37,842 nucleotides of DNA from UBA8752 sp964223495 (GTDB lineage: Bacteria > Bacteroidota > Bacteroidia > Flavobacteriales_D > Sanyastnellaceae), in assembly GCA_964223495.1 (NCBI GenBank), contig CAXQGL010000039.1:1-37842 (forward strand), in the 5' to 3' direction. Under the pieces are notes generated by a model. It had not been told where the DNA came from. It searched no databases and saw nothing but the letters and a program-made list of their open reading frames with translations. This document shows positions 30,945 to 37,842 of this stretch, in pieces. Position 1 is the first letter of the stretch, and every line of letters starts with the position of its first letter. A program made the translations under genes and the position numbers.

Positions 30945-33900
30945 TCACTCGGCGGAAACGCCTTCTTCCTCGCCCACTTCCACCAGGCGGTCGAACTCCT
31001 CCTGGGATCCGACAATCTGGTTGTGCCAATGGCGCATACCGGTTCCGGCCGGGATCAGGTGACCCACGATCACGTTCTCCTTCAGACCACCCAGTTTGTC
31101 CTCCTTGGCGCTGACCGCGGCCTCGTTGAGGACCTTGGTCGTCTCCTGGAAGGACGCAGCCGAAATGAACGACTTGGTCTGCAAGGAAGCACGGGTGATG
31201 CCCTGCAACAGCGGACGGGCGGTTGCGGGAAGGGCCTCACGGGCCTCGACCAGCTTGCCGTCGTTGCGGCGGATGGCACCGTTCTCGTCGCGCAGCTGAC
31301 GTGCCGTGACCATCTGGCCCGCCTCCAGCTCCGCGCTGTCTCCGGCCTCCGTTACGACCACCATTCCGAACATACGGTCGTTCTCGTCGATGAAGTCCGC
31401 CTTCTCGACGAATTGCTTCTCCAGGAACTTGGTGTCGCCCGGATCCTCGACAACGACCTTCTTCATCATCTGACGCACGATGACCTCGAAGTGCTTGTCG
31501 TTGATCTTCACGCCCTGCAAGCGGTACACCTCCTGAATCTCATTTACGAGATACTCCTGCACGGCCGTCGGTCCCTGGATGGCCAGGATGTCCGCCGGCG
31601 TGATGGCTCCGTCTGACATCGGCATGCCGGCCTTGACGAAGTCGTTCTCCTGCACGAGGATGTGCTTCGCGAGGGGCACGAGGTACTTGCGCTTCTCACC
31701 GGTGCGGCTCTCCACGATGATCTCGCGGTTGCCCCGCTTGATCTTACCGTAAGAGACGATGCCGTCCACCTCGGAAACCACAGCGGGGTTCGAGGGGTTG
31801 CGGGCCTCGAACAGCTCCGTCACACGCGGCAGACCTCCCGTAATGTCTCCGGACTTACCGGCCACACGGGGAATCTTGGCCAGGATGCGCCCCGTACCCA
31901 CCTTGTCTCCTTCCTGGACACTGACGTGGGCACCCACGGGCAGACTGTAGACCTTGAGCACTTCCTTCTTGGCCCCCACGATGTGGATGGCGGGGTTCTT
32001 CTTCTTGTCCTTGGTCTCGGTGATCACGATTTCACGGAAACCGGTCTGCTCGTCCAGCTCCTCACGGTACGTGACACCTTCCTCGATCATGTCAAACACC
32101 ACGGTGCCCTCCTCCTCGCTGATGATGGCGTTGTTGTAGGGGTCCCAGGTACAGATGAGGTCGCCTTTCTTGATCTTCTTTCCGTTCTTCACCTCGAGCA
32201 CGGCACCGTATGGCAGGTTCGTGGAGCTGAGCGTGATGCCGATCTGCGGATCGACCACCTTGAACTCCGTGGAACGCGACACCACGACCGTCTCTACCTC
32301 GCCTTCGGGCGTGGTGCGTTGAACGGTCCGGAGGTCCTCAAGTTCGACCACGCCATCCTGGCGGGCCGTGATTTCGTTATCATCGGAAATCTTCGAAGCC
32401 GTACCACCCACGTGGAACGTCCGCAGGGTCAACTGTGTTCCAGGCTCTCCGATGGACTGCGCAGCGATCACACCGACCGCCTCACCTTCCTGTACCAAGC
32501 GGTTCGTACTCAAGGCACGCCCGTAACACTTGGCACAAACACCCCGGCGGCTCTCGCACGTCAAAACGGAACGGATCTCCACCTCATCGATATCGGCTTC
32601 CTCGATCATGGCCGCGACAGTTTCGGTGATTTCATCACCTGAAGCCACGATGACCTCACCGCTTGTGGGATCGAGGACGTCTTGGACCGCCGTGCGGCCA
32701 ATGATCCGATCGGCCAACGATTCCACGATTTCCTCATTCTTGCGGAGGGCCGTCGCCGTCAGACCGCGGATGGTACCACAGTCCTCCTCGTTGATGATCA
32801 CGTCCTGGGCGACGTCCACCAATCGACGGGTCAGATAACCTGCGTCAGCCGTCTTCAACGCCGTGTCGGCCAGACCCTTCCGGGCACCGTGCGTGGAGAT
32901 GAAGTACTCCAGGATGGACAGGCCTTCCTTGAAGTTGGACAGGATCGGGTTCTCGATGATGTCCTGACCCCCTGCCGCACTCGACTTCTGCGGCTTGGCC
33001 ATCAGGCCCCGCATACCGCTCAACTGGCGGATCTGCTCCTTGGAGCCACGGGCTCCGGAGTGCATCATCATGTAGATCGAGTTGAAGCCCTGCTTGTCGG
33101 TCTCCAGACGCTCCATCAGGATGTTCGTCAACCGCGAGTTGGTGTTCGTCCAGATGTCGATGATCTGGTTGTACCGCTCGTTGTTGGTGATGAGGCCCAT
33201 GTTGTAGTTGTCCATCACCTCTCCAACGCGATCGTTGGCAGTGTCCACCAACTTGACCTTCTCCTCGGGAATGATGATGTCATTCAGGTTGAAGCTCAGG
33301 CCGCCCTTGTACGCCATCGTGAATCCGAGGCGCTTGATGTCGTCCAGGAATTGCACCGTGCGCGGAACGCCCACGGAATGCAACACGTTCGAAATGATCG
33401 TACGCAAGCTCTTCTTCGTGAGCAATTCGTTCACGTAGCCGGCCTCGTTCGGCACCACCTCATTGAAGAGCACACGGCCCACTGTGGTCTCGACAATGCT
33501 CGCGTTGCCCTTGTGGTCGGTCCAACGCACCTTGATGCCCGCGTGCAATGCCGCACGGCCTTCGTTGTGCGCGATGATGACCTCCTCCGGAGAGTAGAAC
33601 GTCATGCCCTCTCCCTTCACCGGCTCCTCCTTGGTGGACTTGCGCTCCTTGGTGATGTAGTACAGGCCGAGGACCATGTCCTGAGAAGGCACGGTGATCG
33701 GGGCACCATTGGCCGGATTCAGGATGTTGTGGCTGGCCAACATGAGCAGCTGTGCCTCCAGGATGGCCGCGGGGCCAAGTGGCAGGTGCACGGCCATCTG
33801 GTCACCGTCGAAGTCGGCGTTGAACGCCGTACAGGCCAGCGGGTGCAGTTGGAGGGCCTTGCCCTCGATCATCTTGGGCTGGAAAGCCTGGATTCCGAGG

Positions 33901-35243
33901 CGGTGCAAGGTCGGAGCACGGTTGAGCAGCACGGGGTGCGACTTCATCACGTTCTCGAGGATGTCCCACACGACCGGCTCCTTGGCGTCGACGATTTTCT
34001 TGGCGGACTTCACGGTCTTGACCACGCCACGCTCGATCATCTTGCGGATGATGAATGGCTTGTAGAGCTCAGCAGCCATGTTCTTGGGCATGCCGCACTC
34101 GTGAAGCTTGAGCTCGGGGCCCACCACGATGACCGAACGGGCGGAGTAATCCACACGCTTACCGAGGAGGTTCTGACGGAAACGGCCCTGCTTGCCCTTG
34201 AGGCTGTCGGACAGGGACTTCAGCGGACGGTTGCTTTCCGTCTTCACAGCGGAGGACTTCCGGCTGTTGTCGAACAGGCTGTCCACGGCCTCCTGCAACA
34301 TCCGCTTCTCATTCCGGAGGATCACGTCCGGAGCCTTGATCTCAATCAGGCGCTTCAAACGGTTGTTTCGGATGATGACACGGCGGTACAGGTCATTGAG
34401 GTCGGACGTGGCGAAACGGCCACCGTCGAGCGGAACGAGCGGGCGCAACTCCGGCGGAATCACCGGAACCACCTTCACGATCATCCACTCCGGCTTGTTG
34501 TCGACGCGGTGATTGGCATCGCGCAACGCCTCCACCACCTGAAGACGCTTCAGGGCCTCGTTCTTCCGCTGTTGGCTGGTCTCCGTGTTGGCACTGTGGC
34601 GCAACTGGTTGCTCAGGCTGTTGAGGTCCAGGTTGGCCAGCATGTCGTGCAGGGCCTCGGCCCCCATCTTGGCCACGAATTTGTTGGGGTCCTTCTCGTC
34701 GAGGTACTGGTTGTCCTTGGGCAGCGTGTCGATGATGTCGAGGTACTCCTCCTCCGTGAGGAATTCGTTCACCTCCAACGCCTCGCCATCGGGCTTGGTC
34801 GCCACACCGGCCTGGATCACCACATAGCGCTCGTAATAGATGATCTGGTCCAGCTTCTTGGTCGGAAGCCCAAGCAGATAGCCGATTTTGTTCGGCAGGC
34901 TCCGGAAGTACCAGATGTGCGCCACCGGGATTACGAGTTGGATGTGGCCCATGCGCTCTCGGCGGACCTTCTTCTCGGTCACCTCCACGCCACAGCGGTC
35001 GCAGACGATGCCCTTGTAGCGGATGCGCTTGTACTTGCCGCAATGGCACTCATAGTCCTTGACGGGGCCGAAAATGCGCTCGCAGAAGAGGCCATCACGC
35101 TCCGGCTTGTAAGTCCGGTAATTGATGGTCTCGGGCTTCAGCACCTCGCCGTGGCTCTGCTCGAGGATTTCCTCGGGCGAAGCCATGCTGATGCGGATCT
35201 TGTTGAAGTCGCTTGAGAGCTTCGGGGTCTTGTTGTTGGTCAT
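30945..35243 (-). CDS. rpoC: DNA-directed RNA polymerase subunit beta'
   Basis: The largest core subunit, carrying the catalytic Mg. The N terminus has the first zinc site CHCGKYKRIRYKGIVCDRCGVEV (about residues 66-88). The catalytic loop NADFDGDQMAVHLPLGP has its Asp cluster at 477-481. NRAPTLHRLGIQAF lies before it, and the second zinc site CESRRGVCAKCYGRAL lies near residue 900. At 1432 aa it is of the Bacteroidota size, without large lineage insertions that I can see. It starts 38 nt after the rpoB stop. The frame is intact throughout. Confidence 0.99.
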   Translation of the reverse strand: MTNNKTPKLSSDFNKIRISMASPEEILEQSHGEVLKPETINYRTYKPERDGLFCERIFGPVKDYECHCGKYKRIRYKGIVCDRCGVEVTEKKVRRERMGHIQLVIPVAHIWYFRSLPNKIGYLLGLPTKKLDQIIYYERYVVIQAGVATKPDGEALEVNEFLTEEEYLDIIDTLPKDNQYLDEKDPNKFVAKMGAEALHDMLANLDLNSLSNQLRHSANTETSQQRKNEALKRLQVVEALRDANHRVDNKPEWMIVKVVPVIPPELRPLVPLDGGRFATSDLNDLYRRVIIRNNRLKRLIEIKAPDVILRNEKRMLQEAVDSLFDNSRKSSAVKTESNRPLKSLSDSLKGKQGRFRQNLLGKRVDYSARSVIVVGPELKLHECGMPKNMAAELYKPFIIRKMIERGVVKTVKSAKKIVDAKEPVVWDILENVMKSHPVLLNRAPTLHRLGIQAFQPKMIEGKALQLHPLACTAFNADFDGDQMAVHLPLGPAAILEAQLLMLASHNILNPANGAPITVPSQDMVLGLYYITKERKSTKEEPVKGEGMTFYSPEEVIIAHNEGRAALHAGIKVRWTDHKGNASIVETTVGRVLFNEVVPNEAGYVNELLTKKSLRTIISNVLHSVGVPRTVQFLDDIKRLGFTMAYKGGLSFNLNDIIIPEEKVKLVDTANDRVGEVMDNYNMGLITNNERYNQIIDIWTNTNSRLTNILMERLETDKQGFNSIYMMMHSGARGSKEQIRQLSGMRGLMAKPQKSSAAGGQDIIENPILSNFKEGLSILEYFISTHGARKGLADTALKTADAGYLTRRLVDVAQDVIINEEDCGTIRGLTATALRKNEEIVESLADRIIGRTAVQDVLDPTSGEVIVASGDEITETVAAMIEEADIDEVEIRSVLTCESRRGVCAKCYGRALSTNRLVQEGEAVGVIAAQSIGEPGTQLTLRTFHVGGTASKISDDNEITARQDGVVELEDLRTVQRTTPEGEVETVVVSRSTEFKVVDPQIGITLSSTNLPYGAVLEVKNGKKIKKGDLICTWDPYNNAIISEEEGTVVFDMIEEGVTYREELDEQTGFREIVITETKDKKKNPAIHIVGAKKEVLKVYSLPVGAHVSVQEGDKVGTGRILAKIPRVAGKSGDITGGLPRVTELFEARNPSNPAVVSEVDGIVSYGKIKRGNREIIVESRTGEKRKYLVPLAKHILVQENDFVKAGMPMSDGAITPADILAIQGPTAVQEYLVNEIQEVYRLQGVKINDKHFEVIVRQMMKKVVVEDPGDTKFLEKQFVEKADFIDENDRMFGMVVVTEAGDSAELEAGQMVTARQLRDENGAIRRNDGKLVEAREALPATARPLLQGITRASLQTKSFISAASFQETTKVLNEAAVSAKEDKLGGLKENVIVGHLIPAGTGMRHWHNQIVGSQEEFDRLVEVGEEEGVSAE

Positions 35244-35281
35244 CTCTTATTGAGGATCAAAAAGTTAGAAGCAGGAGCAAC

Positions 35282-37842
35282 TCAAGCCTCGAGGGCTACG
35301 GTCAATCCCAATCCGCGCAACTCGTGCATCAGAACGTTGAAGGACTCCGGGATGCCGGGGGTCGGCATCGGGTCGCCTTTGACAATGGCCTCGTAGGTCT
35401 TGGCCCGGCCGATGACATCGTCGGACTTGACCGTGAGGATCTCCTGGAGAATGTGGGAGGCACCGAAGGCCTCGAGGGCCCACACCTCCATCTCTCCGAA
35501 ACGCTGTCCACCGAACTGCGCCTTACCGCCCAACGGCTGCTGCGTGATGAGGCTGTACGGACCGATGGAACGGGCGTGCATCTTGTCATCCACCATGTGG
35601 CTCAGCTTGATCATGTAGATCACACCGACCGTGGCAGGTTGGTCGAACCGTTCTCCGGTCTCCCCATCGTAGAGGTGGGTCACACCGAAACTCGGAACAC
35701 CCGCCTTCTCGGTGAATCCGGAAATCTCGTCGATGCTGGCACCGTCGAAAATCGGGGTCGCGAACTTCGTACCGAGCTTCTCACCGGCCCATCCGAGCAC
35801 GGTCTCGTAGATCTGGCCGAGGTTCATCCGCGAGGGTACGCCCAGCGGATTCAACACGATGTCGACCGGAGTGCCATCCTCGAGGAACGGCATGTCCTCC
35901 TGGCGTACGATACGGGCTACGATGCCCTTGTTTCCATGGCGTCCGGCCATCTTGTCACCGACCTTCAGCTTGCGCTTGTTGGCCACGAAGACCTTGGCCA
36001 GCTTCACGATGCCCGCAGGAAGCTCATCGCCCACCGTCACCTGGAATTTCTTCCGCTTGAAGGTACCGAGCAGGTCGTTGTACTTCATGTTGTAGTTGTG
36101 GACCACGCGCTTGACGAGGACGTTGTTGTCCTCATCACGCGTCCACCCCTCGGTGTTCACGATGCTGAAATCCAGTGTCTGGAGGGCGCGTTGGGTAAAC
36201 TTGACGCCTTTCTTGATCTGGACTTCCTTGTAGTAGTTCATGACACCCTGCGACGTCTTGCCGCCGATGACCTTCATGAGCTTCTCCACGAGGGTCTTGC
36301 GCAGTGCTGCGGCCTCCTGGTCGAATTCCGCATCGATCATCTCCAGGACCGCCTTGTCGGCTGCCTTGGACTTGCGGTCCTTCACCATGCGCGAGAACAG
36401 CATCTTGTCGATGACCACACCCGTGGCACTTGGCCCCAGCTTGAGGGAAGCATCCTTCACGTCTCCGGCCTTGTCACCGAAGATGGCACGGAGCAGCTTC
36501 TCCTCCGGACTCGGGTCGCTCTCTCCCTTCGGCGTGATCTTGCCGATCAGGATGTCTCCAGCACCCACGTGGGCACCGATGCGGATCAAGCCATTCTCAT
36601 CGAGGTCCTTGGTGGCCTCCTCGCTCACGTTGGGAATGTCCGCGGTGAGCTCCTCCTGGCCCCGCTTGGTGTCGCGCACCTCCAGGCTGTACTCGGTCAC
36701 GTGCAGGGAGGTGAACACATCCTCGCGCACCACGCGCTCGCTGATGACGATGGCATCCTCAAAGTTGTATCCCTTCCAGGGCATGAAGGCCACCTTCATG
36801 TTCTGGCCCAACGCAAGCTCTCCGGACTGCGTGGAGTATCCCTCCACCAGGATGTCCCCCCGCTCGACCCGCATGCCCTTCGATACGATGGGCTTGAGGT
36901 TGATGCAGGTGCCTTGGTTGGTCTTGGCGAACTTGGTGATGTCGTAGACCTTGATGTCATCCTCGAACGAGACGAGACGGTCGTTCTCGTCCATGTGGTA
37001 GCGGATGTGGATCTCGTTGCCGTCCACGTATTCCACCACACCATCGGCCTCGGCGGTGATCAGCACGCGGCTGTCGCGGGCCACCTGGCCTTCGAGTCCG
37101 GTGCCCACGATCGGGCTGTTCGGACGCATCAAAGGAACCGCCTGGCGCATCATGTTCGAACCCATCAGAGCGCGGTTCGCGTCGTCATTCTCGAGGAACG
37201 GAATGAGCGAAGCCGCGATGGACGCGATCTGGTTGGGCGCCACGTCGACATACTTGATCTCCTTTGGAGCCACCAATGGGAAGTCGCCCTGCAGGCGCGC
37301 CTTGATGATGTCCTTCTTGAAGGAACCGTCGTCATTGAGGCCCACCGTCGCCTGCGCGATGATGGCGCTGTCCTCCTCCTCGGCGGACAGGTAGGTGATG
37401 CCCTTGTCGCCCGTCTTGGCCACGCCCTCGTCGACCTCACGGTAAGGGGTCTCAATAAAGCCGAGGCGGTTCACCTTGGCGTAGACACACAGGGAGCTGA
37501 TCAGACCGATGTTCGGTCCTTCCGGCGTCTCGATGGTGCAGAGGCGGCCGTAGTGCGTGTAGTGCACGTCACGGACCTCGAAGCCCGCGCGCTCACGGGA
37601 GAGACCACCGGGACCGAGGGCCGAGATACGGCGCTTGTGCGTCACCTCGCTCAGCGGGTTGGTCTGGTCCATGAACTGGCTCAGCTGGTTCGTTCCGAAG
37701 AACGAGTTGATCACCGAGCTCAGCGTCTTGGCGTTGATCAGGTCGGTCGGGGTGAAGACCTCGTTGTCGCGCACGTTCATGCGCTCGCGGATGGTCCGCG
37801 CCATACGGGCGAGGCCCACACCGAACTGGTTGTGCAACTGCT
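35282..37842 (-). CDS. rpoB: DNA-directed RNA polymerase subunit beta, 5' end outside window
   Basis: The C-terminal 853 or so residues of the beta subunit; the N-terminal third lies beyond position 37842, so the truncation is only the window edge. The rifampicin region is visible: FFGTNQLSQFMDQTNPLSEVTHKRRISALGPGGL. Other core blocks are ETPEGPNIGLI, GQNMKVAFMPWKGYNFEDAI, RHGNKGIVARI and the C-terminal MVDDKMHARSIGPYSLITQQPLGGKAQFGGQRFGEME clamp region. In the rifampicin cluster the usual S/L residues (FMDQTNPLSE, HKRRISALGP) appear wild-type. It is co-transcribed with rpoC. Confidence 0.99.
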   Translation of the reverse strand, partial: QLHNQFGVGLARMARTIRERMNVRDNEVFTPTDLINAKTLSSVINSFFGTNQLSQFMDQTNPLSEVTHKRRISALGPGGLSRERAGFEVRDVHYTHYGRLCTIETPEGPNIGLISSLCVYAKVNRLGFIETPYREVDEGVAKTGDKGITYLSAEEEDSAIIAQATVGLNDDGSFKKDIIKARLQGDFPLVAPKEIKYVDVAPNQIASIAASLIPFLENDDANRALMGSNMMRQAVPLMRPNSPIVGTGLEGQVARDSRVLITAEADGVVEYVDGNEIHIRYHMDENDRLVSFEDDIKVYDITKFAKTNQGTCINLKPIVSKGMRVERGDILVEGYSTQSGELALGQNMKVAFMPWKGYNFEDAIVISERVVREDVFTSLHVTEYSLEVRDTKRGQEELTADIPNVSEEATKDLDENGLIRIGAHVGAGDILIGKITPKGESDPSPEEKLLRAIFGDKAGDVKDASLKLGPSATGVVIDKMLFSRMVKDRKSKAADKAVLEMIDAEFDQEAAALRKTLVEKLMKVIGGKTSQGVMNYYKEVQIKKGVKFTQRALQTLDFSIVNTEGWTRDEDNNVLVKRVVHNYNMKYNDLLGTFKRKKFQVTVGDELPAGIVKLAKVFVANKRKLKVGDKMAGRHGNKGIVARIVRQEDMPFLEDGTPVDIVLNPLGVPSRMNLGQIYETVLGWAGEKLGTKFATPIFDGASIDEISGFTEKAGVPSFGVTHLYDGETGERFDQPATVGVIYMIKLSHMVDDKMHARSIGPYSLITQQPLGGKAQFGGQRFGEMEVWALEAFGASHILQEILTVKSDDVIGRAKTYEAIVKGDPMPTPGIPESFNVLMHELRGLGLTVALEA

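Noticed and set aside
32682..35216. 844-codon plus-strand open frame opposite rpoC
   Set aside because: It mirrors the rpoC codon frame, is His/Leu/Val-rich with no motif, and rpoC is certain.
37835..37842. Possible start codon of rpoB near the window end
   Set aside because: The TTG at 37837 lies inside the gene; the rpoB N-terminal third is simply outside the window.

Overview
This is a gene-dense, high-GC (about 60 percent by eye) chromosomal segment from a member of the Bacteroidota. Evidence for the phylum: four predicted secreted proteins end in type IX secretion (T9SS) type A sorting domains with a PNP motif; promoters fit the Bacteroidota -7 element TAnnTTTG; start codons mostly lack Shine-Dalgarno sequences; and DUF2061 sits between cysC and cysD, an arrangement I recall from this phylum. 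A Flavobacteriales-like lineage is plausible (Cys-rich CNF-type repeats in a surface protein), but genus cannot be read from the window.

Layout. 1-160: tRNA-Leu(CAG) and its terminator. 197-3066 (minus): sulfate-activation operon cysC-DUF2061-cysD-cysN, which makes APS/PAPS. 3067-3349: a divergent control region with an inverted repeat touching the cysC start and a candidate structured RNA on the plus strand. 3350-6975 (minus): purB, an MsbA-like ABC exporter and a DUF983 protein. 7040-10085: a metallo-beta-lactamase-fold hydrolase, pyrD, an unrecognised 188-aa protein and smpB. 10155-14274 (plus): two tandem arylsulfotransferase-fold (ASST) T9SS cargo proteins. 14295-15391: a PaaG-like crotonase and a DUF551 protein. 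15395-18609 (minus): DUF423 protein, pckA, rsmE, DUF4359 protein. 18677-21666 (plus): FAS1-like lipoprotein overlapping a nine-repeat FG-GAP/VCBS T9SS protein. 21680-22624 (minus): mdh. 22714-25995 (plus): MORN-repeat protein, S8 protease with T9SS tail, and a very basic small secreted protein. 26105-29292 (minus): tRNA-Thr(CGT), then the tightly overlapping operon phnP-like hydrolase-lpxL-like acyltransferase-rarA. 29352-30839 (plus): a large conserved cytoplasmic protein of unclear function. 30945-37842 (minus): rpoC and the 3' part of rpoB, which runs off the window.

How it fits together. Most genes are housekeeping (purine, pyrimidine, TCA cycle/gluconeogenesis, transcription, trans-translation, rRNA modification), interleaved with three blocks of secreted or surface proteins. 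The less ordinary items are: (i) the 3203-3328 RNA candidate, with GNRA hairpin, terminator and a competing long-range pairing, divergent from cysC; (ii) a short APS kinase lacking the usual phospho-serine and most of the lid; (iii) the paired ASST-like T9SS proteins; and (iv) several genes whose -7 promoter box lies only 2-8 nt before the ATG, implying leaderless or near-leaderless mRNAs. I found no CRISPR array, prophage, insertion sequence or recognisable defence system.
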